A stretch of DNA of 64,000 nucleotides from Poa pratensis (taxonomy: Eukaryota; Streptophyta; Magnoliopsida; Poales; Poaceae), in the NCBI GenBank assembly GCA_947311845.1, contig CAMZMU010000034.1, forward strand, positions 84,242,317-84,306,316. Direction: 5' to 3'. Shown here in pieces: positions 32,384-43,475 of this stretch (positions within the stretch are counted from its first letter, which is position 1; every line of letters starts with the position of its first letter). The position numbers were made by a program, and so were the translations under genes. The notes under the pieces are model-generated. The model worked only from the letters and a program-made list of their open reading frames with translations, ran no database searches and had not been told where the DNA came from.

Positions 32384-33118
32384 TGTAACAGCCCAAAGCT
32401 GAGACCCTAAAAACCTGTATAAATTTTTCACTTTTGTGTCCTCATTTGCATCATGGCATGCATGCATCATTGCATCCATTTAAATTGCTAAGCCACACAC
32501 AATTTATTCTTGGCAATGTTGAAAACCAATAATGCAAAACTTGTCCCAACAAATTTCACAACAAGGAAGACAATCAAACTTGCACACAAAATTACTTGGA
32601 CATCCATATTTGTCAAGGAAGTTCCAAGAGTTCACAATATTATTTTTGCACTTGCCCCAAATTGTTAAATAGCAACATTTGGAAAATTAGCAAAATTGCC
32701 TAAATAAAACGCTATGAACAAAAGTTGTCAAAATTATTTTATTTGGCAACACCAAATTTTGTGGTGCCTCTACATGGTGTTGGGAGCCTCCCCAATTTTT
32801 TCCCAAATTTTTATAAAATGTTTTGGTGCCCTAGTAAATTCAGGATCTGAAAGAGAAGAAAAGACCCAGGCGGCGGTAGTACCGCTGGGTTAAGCGGTAC
32901 CACCGCCCGGGAGCTACCGCCACCGCTACCGCAGCCGCTACCGCCAGAATCGGCGTCCGACGCGCTTGACCGGTACCAACTGGTACGCTGCCGGTACCGC
33001 CGAGGTGGGAAGAGCGAAACCAGACCACACCAGCGGTACCACCGCTGGGTTAAGCGGTAGTACCGCCGCTGCGGGATTTCAGCACGGCTTCGAGGCCCAC
33101 TGCCCCTGCCCTATCCAC

Positions 33119-33154
<36 letters not shown>

Positions 33155-35605
33155 CCCCACAAGCTCCAAACCGAGCCCGCCATGGCCGAGCTCGCCGCCG
33201 GAGATTGAGCTAGGCCCGAGCAAATCGAAGACCATAGGAAGTTGCACCTCGACGTCCTCTACCATTTCACCGAAGGAATCAAGCCAAGGCGTTGTACATT
33301 GCCCGGATTCGCGTTCTTCGTCCGTGACGTGCGCCGCACTCCAAGCAAGTCGACGACGACTCCGACCCTCTTTTCCTTCGGCAAGCCTACCCACGAGTTC
33401 AGGGTGAGCATGCGAACCTTTCCATGTTTTTCCCTCTCTCCCTCCTGCTCTCTACCTCAAATCCATCGAGGCTCGCCGTTGCACGGTTTCGGCGTGTGCA
33501 TCGGATAATCCGAGTCCAACTCTATCGGTTAATCCGGTTGACCTGTTCTGACTTTAATACAAACCTGTTCTTCCCAATCTTTGTAATCCGGTTACAAGTA
33601 TGTTTAATCCCCCCCAAACCATGCATCTTCACATGTTCATGTCATTCATATGCAAAGTTACCCATAGGGTTCATCTATTGTAATCAACAAGTAAAGTTGA
33701 AGCATTACTTAACTCCCCGGTATATTCGAGATGTGCCCCTTTTCGCATCCGAACTCCGTTTAAGTTGACTAGCTTGATTCATCCTTTTCTTGAGGATTTA
33801 AAATGACATGACATCATTTCGTTTGCGCATTGCATTTGTTAGACATGTGTGGTGATTGATTGTTTCTTCCCGTGTTTTGTGCTCCGATAGATCAAGCAGA
33901 CGGGGTTCCCCCTCAATACCCCGCCGAGCCATACTACCAGCACCTTGATCAAGGCAAGCGTAATCCCCCTCTGAGCATAGCTTATCCTATGTTTCCGCAA
34001 ATATTTTCTCCACTATAATATTGCATGCGGTTCTAAATGTCAACTTTTGTCGGATTAGAGTATCCTATAGTTGCATTAAATTCCCTATGCCAATATCTGT
34101 TTCCCCTCCTATTATCCATAGGTTTGTGTTGTTGGCCTGAGATACTAAACTATGCTATGTGATGCTTAGCCCTGCCTAGTTATATGCATAGTTGTACGAT
34201 GGAAATATGTGTTGTTGGAAACAGGTGTGAAATGTGATGATGATGGTGGAGAAATGTGGTGACAGGTGATAAGATGATAAAATGTGGGGATGAGAGGCCA
34301 CTGTGGTTGTGGTGCTTTGTCTCGTTCTCGCCGCCTAGGTGCGAGTTCTTTACCTCCCGAACCAAGACTGAGCGTGCAACCATGCGTGAGGCCTATGCAT
34401 TCGCAGTGCAGGAACCCTCATAGACTAAATAACTCGAGCGGGGCTAGCCAGGGTCCTCTAGTTCGGGCTTCCATTTGCGCGTGCGTGATGATGGTGGTTG
34501 AACTGGGATGAGGATGGTGGTGTTAGGAAAATGAGTGGCTGTGGGGCGGGGTGTTGTGATCCTGGCAGTCCTACCGCCACTGATGATCCTGGAAAATCCT
34601 TAACGAGGGAGAAGTCGACACCGTTCCCACCCAGCCGGCTTTCCAAGGAAGAGAGCTAATGCGCAGGTAATGGGCCGGGCGGTACGCGTGGCAAACATTT
34701 GTACACCCCTGCAGGGTTAAATCTTTTCGAAAAGCCGTGTCCACGGTTAAGGACGACTTGGGGAGAGGACGATAAGATCATAGAATAACTTTAACGGAAT
34801 GATTAAAAACTGGGTACTAGAGGTACCACTTCAAGATTGTAAGGTGAGCTTCCTCGAGGGTGATTCGGGGAGGTGCCTTTGATGAACAGGTACAATGGTT
34901 GATGATGGTAAATGTTGAGTAAGGTGATCAAAGAAAAGAGTACTTCTTACCCCTTTTGAAAATACTCTGATTAGTCGATGCCTTTGAGTCTTGTTTTACT
35001 AAATAAAATCAGCTTTATGCAAAAGAGCCATAAAACTTTGAAAGCCTCATCGAGCTAATGCTCTATATTTAATCTTGCGAGTTCGTCGAACTCAACGTCG
35101 TTTGTTTTGTTTCAGAGGAGGACTTCACCGACCTCGAAGGTGGGTTCTTTGTGGACGTCGACGAGTAGTCTGGGGTTCCCAGGTGGCAGCTTGGGACATT
35201 CTGGAATAGCTGGCGCTGTGATGTTTATGTGTAGGCCTCTTAGGCCATTTGCTGGATCTTGTTGTTTAGAACAACCTACTTTGCTTCCGCTTGATGTACT
35301 GTTGGGTCTGTGACCTCTGGATGTCATTTGCTATCTTTCTCTATTATAAGAGTTGAACTATATGATTTTTGTGTCGTAGAGTCTGTGATGTGCCAGTTGT
35401 TCCACAAGTCTTGGTCTCTCTATTATGCATTGAGGGTTGTGCCTGTGTTAAGTCATCAATCGGGGTGTTGCGTTGCCGATGATCCATTCCGAGCAACGCC
35501 TGCCAAAGGTTTTGGCCGGGGATTGGTAAACCCGTAACCTCCGGTTGTATCGCTTAACCGGTGACACACAGCATCACTGTATAACAGTCAGGTCAGGGCG
35601 CCACA
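32384..35605 (+). repeat. 3' LTR of element C
   Basis: It repeats 24170-27382 and has the same termini. It lacks a short GGTACCGCC-type repeat present near 24780-24800 and has one-base gains or losses at many homopolymers. The purine tract AGGAGGGTAGAG (32371-32382) directly precedes it. Confidence 0.85.
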
Positions 35606-36855
35606 GGTCCACAGTTCACTAGTGGTGTCTCTCCATAACAGATAACTAACATGCTGGGTGAACAAATTACAGCTGGGCAATTGACAAAATATTGAGCGCA
35701 TAACAATGCATATATATGACATGATGATTACTATGATATTTATGTGGGCATTACGACAAAATACATAGACCGTTATCTAACTAAATCTATGACTAATAAT
35801 CCACCGCCAGGTTGTCATACCGAGTTCCCCGTTGGTATTAAGTTGCAAGCAACGGACAACTGCATTAAGTAATATGCGTAAAGTAAACAAATGCATTAGA
35901 CCTAACGGCGTACCCTTAAGCTAAGCATCGGTTATTTTATCCCTAGTGGCAACAGCACATCCACAATCTTAGAAGTTATTGTCACTCTCCCAGATTATCG
36001 GAGGCATGAACCCACTATCTAGCATAAATACTCACTCTTGGAGTTACAAGCATCTACTTGGCCAAAGCATCTACTAGTAACGGAAAGCATGCAAAATCAT
36101 AAATAACATATAAGATAGATTGACAATCAACTTGACATAGTATTCAATATTCATCGGATCCCAGCAAACACAACATGTAGCATTACAATAAGATGATCTT
36201 GATCATGATATGCAGCTCACAAGATCTAAACATGATAGCATAAAGTGGAGAGACAACCATCTAGCTACTGCCATGGACCCGTAGTCTAAGGATGAACTAC
36301 TCACGCATCACTCCGGAGGCAGGCATGGTGATGTAGAGCCCTCCGGTGATGATTCCCCTCTCCGGCAGGGTGCCGGGAAGAGCTTCTGAACCCTCCCGAG
36401 CTAGGGTTGACGGCGGCGGCGTCTCTGGAACTTTTCGTGGATAATGGCTCGGGTATCTAGGGTTTTCGCGTCGGGAGGAATAAATAGGCGAAAGGGCAGC
36501 GGCTGCGGGGCCACGAGGGCCCCACACCACCCCACGGCGCGGTTAGGGGTGGGCCCGCGCGGCCCCATGGTGTGGCTGGCTCGCGGCCCCCCTCCGTGTC
36601 TCCTCTGGACTCCGTCTTCGTATTGGAAAAATAGGAGGTTCTGTCCAAGTTTCGTCCAATTCCGAGAATATTTCCAGACTAGCTTTTCTGGAATACAAAA
36701 ACAGCAGAAAACAGGAACTGGCACTGTGGCATCTTGTTAATAGGTTAGTCCCAGAAAATGCATAAAAATGTTATGAAGTGTATATAAAACATGTAACAAT
36801 TGGTATAATATCAACATGGAACATCAGAAATTATAGATACGTTTGAGACATATCA
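35606..36855 (-). repeat. Inverted element-A-type LTR, 5' part
   Basis: After the GGTCC duplication, the reverse strand carries the LTR back to its terminus, read as TGATATGTCTCAAACG on the minus strand, ending at 36855. Together with 23958-24169 it is about 1.45 kb long. It differs from both LTRs of A at many more sites (for example GTGATGATTAC and several indels near 35700-35950) than they differ from each other, so it comes from another copy. Confidence 0.75.
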
Positions 36856-38055
36856 CCCCAGACGCGTCCGCGGACAGTGACCGAGCACCCCCTAAAAACA
36901 TGTTGCTACAACCACACACCTCTAGTTTTAAGATACCAAATTACTACAAAAGCATGCAACGTGCATACGAGTTGCTACTTAATCCTACGTGCAGTTCATG
37001 CGACCGGATAGCCACCTAGCCTAGTCTACTCATCGTTGGACAGGTCGATGACCGTTGCCGCGCCGGCGCCGGAGCCGGAGCCGCCCTGTGCCGCAGCTGG
37101 AGGAGGGTTCGGAGAAGACCCCTGCTCGTCGGAGTCGGTGTAGAAGGAGCCAGATCCGGAAGATTCTGGCACGTAGATGCAGCCTTCACGGAACGCCTCC
37201 TCCGCCTGCTTCTGCTTCTCGACGAAGCCAACCCTGTTCTTCATCTGCCCGACGAAGATGCGGTCCGTGGCCTCGGCCTTGAGCTGCCCTCGACCAAACG
37301 GTGCTCCGCCTCCACCCTTGCGCGCTCCTCCGCCCGAACCCACGTGGCCTCGTCCTCCGCCCGCATCCTTGCCAGCTCCGCCTCCGCCTGCTCTTTCCAG
37401 TCCTCCGCCATCACGTCCGACTGCGCCCGATTCGATTCGTGCATCTGCCGGAGATACTTCGAACCCGTCATTTCGACGATGTCGGAGCCATCGCGGAGGA
37501 TGTCGTAGCCGACGTCTGTCCCCTCCGCCACCAACACTTCTGCGTACACACGCGATTCCGCGGCCTCCGCTTCGCGGCGGAGCTGCGCCCACTTCTCCGC
37601 TGTCAGCTTGGCGCATGTGGTGGGGAGGCGGCGAGGCATGGTGGAGGAAACTCGGCACCGGTGGATGTGGAGGAGGAGAAGAGAGCGGCGGCGGCGGCGT
37701 AAGTGCGGTGCAGAATTTAGGGTTTGCTCCCCCTTCACTTATAGTCGGAGGTGGCCGGTGTGCCATGAATGCCGGCCGGTGCGCCATGAATGCCGACGCT
37801 GGTCAAGGTAGCTTATCCGCTCCGCCAGGCGGTCAAAGCGTGGGACCGCCCTGGCAGCGACTACGGGGCGGACGTGTCCGGGCCGCCCCAAACCCGCCCC
37901 AGATATGGGCTGGGTTTGGGGTGTGCCGGACCGCCCGGTCGTTTCGGGTGGCTATGGGGGACTCCGCTGGGTGGCAGTTTTCGGCCCAAAACGCGTCCGG
38001 GCTGTCCGCCCGGGCGGTTGGGAGAGGTATGAGGGCCTTGCTTGGAGATGCTCTA
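36856..38055. mobile_element. Probable DNA transposon segment with a captured or own gene
   Basis: Left of the gene, AGACGCGTCCGCGGACAG (about 36860) resembles in inverted order CCGGGCGGACAGCCCGGACGCG near 38000. The right end GAGATGCTCTAA is the inverted form of TTAGAGCATCTC, a frequent end of small Triticeae DNA elements. GC-rich duplications such as GGGCCGCCCCAAACCCGCC fill 37800-38000. The left end is cut by the inverted LTR. Superfamily is not proven. Confidence 0.35.
37026..37639 (-). pseudogene. Unknown gene with Glu/Ala-rich coiled coil and C-terminal SUMO-interaction-like motif
   Basis: From ATG 37637-37639 the reverse strand encodes MPRRLPTTCAKLTAEKWAQL, then an Ala/Glu/Arg-rich coiled coil (EQAEAELARMRAEDEA, RAEERARVEAEHRLVE). 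At about 37288-37291 one base appears lost. The next frame continues in register with QLKAEATDRIFVGQMKNR, VEKQKQAEEAFREG and a Ser/Gly/Pro-rich tail ending VIDLSNDE at 37026. VIDLS followed by acidic residues is a typical SUMO-interaction motif. About 205 residues are implied. I do not recognise the family; the repeat setting suggests a transposon-borne gene. Confidence 0.5.
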
Positions 38056-38369
38056 AGTCCTGAAGTCTGTAGGAAAATGCGAGGCTGCTCCGGGCGGCAT
38101 ATGCTCTGGGCAGATACCTTGTTTTCATTGGTTCAGAATATGGTGGGATCCACAGGGGTAAGAAGTCATTTTAATAACAGACTGCACAATACAAAACTGA
38201 ATACACGTTGTGGGGCTAGCATCTGGGGAGAGAGATAGACCACGAGCTCGTTTCAGACTCTCTCTCCCATGTTTCTTTCTTTCACGGCGGCGGCGTAGTT
38301 CCAGCAGGGGCAGCGGGACTGGGTGCAAGGTGAGCGGGATATGTAGGGCGTGGTCACTGCGTCTCGCGC

Positions 38370-38960
38370 CTCGACACGGCACGCGGCGGGGCTGGCAGCG
38401 GCCCGGTGCCCGTCCTCCGTGCCGCGCTACGCGACACGCTCGGCGAGGTCATGGGTGCAGTCGGGGATGTCGGCGACCTGGCGGCGCTCTCCAACCACAC
38501 GCGCGAGGAGATGGCCGTGTGCGACTGAATTGAGCTGCTGGGTACTCCGTCGACGAACTCGGCTGGTCGCTCGACGCCATTGCCGAGCCCCTCGATGGAG
38601 CGGAGCTGGATAAGGAGACAGAGCATGCCACGGCGTCAGGTGGCGTCCGCATCGGCACGCACCTCGAGGATGACCTCCACGCCAAGCTCAGCGCCGCCGC
38701 GCTGGGCAATCAGGACACCTGCACAGAGGGCTTCCGCGGCACCGATGGCCGGCTGCTGCGCCGCCTCGAGGCATCCGTGGCGCAGCTAGTGAGCAACCTC
38801 CTCGGCGTCCTCGCCATGCACAAGTGGCTGAAAAGCATCCTGCTGCTGCGCCAGCACGCCAAGAACGACACGGAGGCGTCCGGATTCGGAGCTGCCTCCG
38901 TGGGTGATGGACATCGCCGGCGGCATCAATGAGGAGATCTCGCAGAAAGTACGCGCCCGG
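38370..38960 (+). pseudogene. Pectinesterase N-terminal (PMEI domain) pseudogene
   Basis: The plus strand encodes LRAALRDTLGEVMGAVGD and LAALSNHTREEMAVCD near 38415-38528, then a stop where relatives have Cys. After one frame change it continues YSVDELGWSLDAIAE near 38540-38590 and LSAAALGNQDTCTEGF near 38688-38735, ending VSNLLGVLAMHK near 38788-38823. The NQDTC-type motif and the spacing identify the pectin methylesterase inhibitor domain that precedes group I pectinesterases. A stop and a shift are seen, and no pectinesterase catalytic domain follows; a LINE tail does. It is a fragment. Confidence 0.65.
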
Positions 38961-39008
38961 GGCTGGTCCGGAGGGCGTCTCATCTGTAATTTCTTGCTAA
39001 GAGGGGTT

Positions 39009-39568
39009 GGCCCCACCCCCCCCCCCCCCCCCCCCTGTCAGCTGTGCAGATGCCAAATCGAAACTGCAAGGCACATCCTCTTCGAGTGCAGATACTCAAG
39101 ACGAATCTGGCAGGCGGCTGCCTCCTGGCTCTCTTGCCCTTCCCTGCTTCAGGACCTGGGAACTGGTCGCCCTACTGTCCTTGATTACTGGCAAGCGGCC
39201 GTCAAGTCCCCCACGGCGCACCCCAAGGGTCTCAATTCAGCTGTTACGCTGATCACTTGGGAACTTTGGAATGAAAGAAACGCTCGTGTTTTCAACAACA
39301 CTTTCTCGATGCCGTCGACTCTCATCCAGAAGATCAAAGATGAGAGCAGGGACTGGATTCTGGCTGGTGATAGGGCGCTCGCTGAGATTGTTGCGTAGAG
39401 GCGACCGTTTCATATGATGATCTACCTCTCAGAGAGACTGGACGGTGTTGGTTGATTTTCTAGTACTGTTTTCTTACTAGCTGTTTTGTACTTTGGCCTA
39501 GGCCGTGTTATGTTTGCTTCTCCTATATCAATATAAGGCAATGATGTTGCCCCGCTTAAAAAAAACTT
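39009..39568 (+). mobile_element. 5'-truncated L1-type LINE tail
   Basis: After a poly-C run (about 39016-39036) the frame 38904-39398 reads CQLCRCQIETARHILFECRY and RRIWQAAASWL, the zf-RVT zinc domain at the end of plant LINE reverse transcriptases, then LITWELWNERNARVFNN. TAG at 39396-39398 is followed by a 160-base tail and an A8 run at 39560-39567. Endonuclease and RT are missing. It is inserted in or next to the pectinesterase fragment. Confidence 0.75.
39016..39036. repeat. Poly-C tract
   Basis: A run of about 20 C, translated as poly-proline in the LINE frame. Its true length is uncertain in any assembly. Confidence 0.8.
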
Positions 39569-40076
39569 CTTGGTGAAGATGCAGCTGCGGAGCAGGTGAT
39601 GCCGGCGTGGAGGAAGAGATAGAGAGTTTGGTGGGGGGGAGGGGACGAGGTGACGGGAGAAATAACTCTCCCCTAGGTGGGCCCACGTTGTAATTATCAA
39701 GGAAGAAGTCAAAAGCACAAGCACCGAACGTGGCCCTGATGCTTGATGCGTACCCACACTCTACGCAAGTGACCGAATTCTATATACCCGCACCTGCACC
39801 ACGAAGCCAAAAGACACAACGTTACTTAAGACGTGGACGCTGCCACCATATTGGCCCCACTCCTATCGTGGACCAATAGATTTTGGAGTTCCGGCGGGCC
39901 CCACTCCTATCGTGGACCAATAGATTTTGGAGTTCCGGCGGGAGTAGATGAACGTCAAGAAAAGAAATGACCAGAAACTTGTTCCGTCTCCAACTCTCTC
40001 TCTCTCTGGTCTCGTATTCTTCTGCTGCTGTTCTTCCCCAAATTCTGAATCTAGTCTGCTCTAGTTCATCTCTCAC
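39569..40076 (+). promoter_or_regulatory. Upstream region of the GT90 gene with a perfect 44-base tandem repeat
   Basis: TATATA occurs at 39781-39786. Two identical 44-base units stand head to tail at 39853-39896 and 39897-39940. Each contains GGACCAATAG, a CCAAT-box core. A CT-rich leader (about 39990-40015) precedes ATG 40077. Which TATA element is used is not known. The rest of the region holds nothing recognised. Confidence 0.5.
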
Positions 40077-42718
40077 ATGAGTAGATCCTTCCCTGCAACG
40101 TCCGGGGAGCAGGACTCGGAGGAAGTGGCGGCGTTAGTACCGGAGGAGAAGGGCGATCATGCTGCTGCGGCGTCGGCCGGGCCACCACGGCCGTCGTTGT
40201 CCGCCGTGTTGCGGACGAGGGGCGTCGTCGCATCCACCATGGCCGGCCTCGTCTTCCTTGCGCTATTGGTCGGCTTCGGCAGATGGATCAAGCTCGAACA
40301 TGTGAGTATTACATCTGGCTATGTACTTTTTTCTTCAGTTTTCCATGCCGCTCAAATTTTCTAGTCAACCACACCTTGCTTATGTTATACTACCGAACTG
40401 TGGAAGCATCGTCAGAAAGGCGTGAAAAAAAAATTGTTGTTGTACCATGTATAGGTTTTGTATGAATTAAGATAGTTTTCAAATACGGAAAGATTTTGCG
40501 TAAGACGTTTTTTGCTACGATGTTTGTAAGACGCGGAATCAAACGGAGGACCACCTCGTCGGCCTACGTCGGAGGCATGAGCAGCCGCGTCGTACGCGAA
40601 TCGTTCGAAAATACGTCGTACCTATAGCAATCCTCTTAAAGAATTAGGAAATGCATAAAGAATGAATGATCTTCTGAAAATGCCAACTTGATTTAACATT
40701 AAAATTACTTCCAATATTTTTCATATAAACCTAATAATACGTTAAACAAAACTTTAACAGTTCTTTATGATTATTACATGCCATAAGCTAGCCCATTCGA
40801 ATGCATAAAATTTGCCAGCTATCGATTACTTATGACACATTACCTCACTCTCTACATATTGCTATGGACACACAGTCGTTTCTACTCGACAACAAAAGCA
40901 GCAGCAGCAGCCGTAGCGGCAGGGGACAACGGCCTCTTCACCACCGCCTCCCCAACTCTACGGCTCCGTTCACCTGCAGCAACGGCACATCAGCGACATG
41001 CCCCGCAACAGCAGCACCGCCGCCACGGCACTGGCCTCGTGCTGCCAGTACCACGCCGTCGTGCCCGGACTACTTCCGGTACATCCACGACGACCTGCGG
41101 CCCTGGCGCGGCGAGGGGATTACACGGAACGCCATGGAGCGCGCTCGGAAGTACGCCTACTTCCGGCTGATTGTGGTGGGCGGGCGCGCGTACGTGGAGA
41201 CGTACCAGCGCGCGTTCCAGACGCGGGACGTGTTTACGCAGTGGGGCATCCTGCAGCTGATGCGCCGCTACCCTGGCCGCCTCCCGGACCTGGACATCAT
41301 GTTCGCCTGCGACGACCCGGGCCAGGTGCGCGCCTCGGACTTCACGACGCCGTCCGACGCGCCGCCGGTGTTCCGCTACTGCAAGGACAATTCGACGCTG
41401 GACATCGTGTTCCCGGACTGGTCGTTCTGGGGCTGGCCGGAGATCGGCATCCGGCCGTGGGCGCCGATGCTGGCGGAGGTGCAGCGCGAGAACGATCGCG
41501 TGCGGTGGTCGCAGAGGGAGCCGCACGCGTTCTGGAAGGGCAACCCCGAGAGCTACCGCATACGCAACGAGATGATGAAATGCGATGTCTCCAACGGCAA
41601 AGAATGGAACGCCCGCCTCTTTAAACAGGTACTACCATTAGTAGAGTAGTAGTAGCATTTTTTGTTTAGCAAGGAAGCGTAGTACTAGCATTTCCAAGTA
41701 CTAAGTAGTTGGAAACTTAGAATGATATAAGTTAAAGGAGTGTCTATTCTATATTTATGTTGCTAGTACACACAAGATTTCTAAACCAAATAGATTTTGA
41801 CATTTGTTCATAAATGTCTTATGACAGTTCGAAAAAATGACCTCATTTTTCAAGAACAATTTTATCAAAAACATAAATTTTTTAACAAAGAAGGAACAAG
41901 CATATAAAACCCCGTAGGAATGGAACAGTCATGACACTGCAATCCTACTTTTTTCCTATCCTGCAAATCAAAGAGGTCCTAACCCGTTTTACCTTTACCT
42001 GCGTTTAGGATTGGTGGCAAGCCACACGAAACGGTTTCAAAGATTCCAGCATTCCTAAGCAATGCTTATACAGGTATTTCGCCTTGGAAAACGGGTGTCC
42101 ATGCTTGTAGTGTGTTGATTTTTTATGATGATTGATTGGTTAATACGTACATTCAGGTACAAAATATACGTCGAGGGGAATGCATGGTCAGTGAGCGAGA
42201 AGTACATCCTGGCGTGCGACTCGCCGGTGCTGTTCGTGGTGACGCCCTTCCAGGACATCTTGTCAAGGGGTCTCGTCGCCGGCAAGCACTACTGGCCCAT
42301 CAGCCGGGACCATATTTGTGAGTCCATCAAGTTCGCCGTCGACTGGGGCAACGAGCACCCTGTGGAGGCGCAGCTCATCGGCGAGCAAGGTAGCCGGTTC
42401 GCTAGAGAGGAGATGAGCATGGACTACGTCTACGACTACATGTTGCACCTGCTTACCGAGTACGCCAAGCTGCTTCGGTACAAGCCCACCGTCCCGGAGA
42501 AAGCCGTCGAGATCTGCACCCAGTCCATGGTCTGCCCTGCCCAAGGCCTGCACCGAAACTGCATGATGGACTCCATGGAGAGGCAAGCCGCCGACTTGGA
42601 TCCGTGCACGCTGCCGCCGCCGTTCGCCACGGCACATGCCAAGGAGATGGCTGACAGGGAGGAGGAGCTGCTGAGAAGCATTCAGAAGATGGAGAAGGAG
42701 CATGCAGTTCGGCCTTGA
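40077..42718 (+). CDS. Glycosyltransferase family 90 (CAP10/DUF821, O-glucosyltransferase-like), four exons
   Basis: Proposed exons 40077-40301, 40876-41628, 42009-42073 and 42157-42718 join in frame to 534 codons. Exon junctions are GT-AG, and the frame holds across the 65-base exon 3. The protein is a type II membrane protein: one hydrophobic segment (STMAGLVFLALLVGFGRW, residues about 53-72), a low-complexity stem (SSSSSRSGRG), then the GT90 catalytic domain. Landmarks are CPDYFRYIHDDLRPWRGEGI, LPDLDIMFACDDP, PDWSFWGWPEIGI, FWKGNP and SEKYILACDSPVLFV. Family members act in the Golgi or ER lumen on glycoproteins or wall glycans; the substrate of plant members is mostly unknown. The acceptor of exon 2 is the least certain part. 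No break is visible. Confidence 0.8.
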
Positions 42719-42719
42719 C

Positions 42720-42885
42720 AATACAACTTAGCAATTTTTTGTTCCCACTCGATACTCGCTAGAATTTTGTCCAATTTTTCATATGTCGGTCTTTCTCTAC
42801 GGTTTGCCCATATGTATTGTCTTCCCAAAAGTACAATCTCCCTCAGATTTAAACTTTCGATCATAGCATTTGAAAATTGAAGTCC
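42720..42885 (-). mobile_element. LINE endonuclease fragment at the 3' end of the GT90 gene
   Basis: The reverse strand encodes IESLNLREIVLLGRQYIWAN and ERPTYEKLDKILASIEWEQK, the part of L1-type endonuclease that appears intact in the LINE at about 55240-55370. It starts two bases after the GT90 stop codon, so it forms the start of that gene's 3' UTR. It has no ends of its own. Confidence 0.7.
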
Positions 42886-43475
42886 ATCTCACGTTAAAAT
42901 TATCATTTCTTTTCTCATCTATACGACGTATAATATTAAAGTCCAATATATCTGCCGCTTCCATACTTATACCAAGGTAACAAACAATCAGCTGTCAGAC
43001 AAATCAATCCATGAAGCGAGAATTAGTACTCTAATTCATCTGCCGCTTCTTTTAGTAACTTCCGTTGCTCTGTCACTCGCTCCAGCCGAAGATATATTTG
43101 TTTTGTTTTGTTTTGGCCTAGTCATAGCTAGCGATGCGTCGTCGTCCCGTTTTTACTGCATGTACGTACGTCGAGTGTGCAGTGGCAGCGACGCACGCCA
43201 CGTTTTTACTGCACCGCTAAGCCAGCGTTCAGCCGTTCACATCCAGCTGCGCGCGGCGTGAGCTGCCTCTGGTTCTGCTACGAGTACCGGGCTCGACTCC
43301 TCTTCCACCTCGGCAGAAGTTCACCGGAGACACGGATTTGGGGAAGGAGCTTTTCGTTTTTCTACAAGCAATTCACGTGTCCTGCTGCATTTACCTGCCG
43401 GTTGAACAAATCTCGGTGTTGGTTACTGCTTCTGTGTGCACTGCCCTGGCCTCTGGGTGATGCGTTCTCCGCTGA
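42886..43475. other. Intergenic spacer, possible leader of the SINA-like gene
   Basis: No coding exon is supported. TTTGTTTTGTTTTGTTTTGG near 43098 is a short simple repeat. GC content rises after 43140, as in grass gene leaders. A first exon of the next gene could be here. Confidence 0.35.

Larger units (their letters stand above)
24170..35605 (+). mobile_element. Element C: Del/Tekay-like chromovirus inserted in the inverted LTR
   Basis: LTRs of about 3.2 kb (24170-27382, 32384-35605) bound 5 kb of gag-pol. GGTCC lies on both sides (24165-24169, 35606-35610), a 5-base target duplication. The primer site is of the initiator-Met type, the polyprotein order is gag, protease, RT, RNase H, integrase, and the end carries a chromodomain. 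Long LTRs, primer site and chromodomain fit the Del/Tekay clade. The coding part has many one-base breaks although the LTRs remain very similar. Confidence 0.85.

Noticed and set aside
37177..38238. Forward frame of 353 codons
   Set aside because: Shadow of the reverse gene at 37026-37639 in a GC-rich tract; Pro/Arg-rich without motifs.
40990..41624. Alternative frames opposite to and beside GT90 exon 2
   Set aside because: Mirror frames caused by strong GC3 bias in the exon; no domain.
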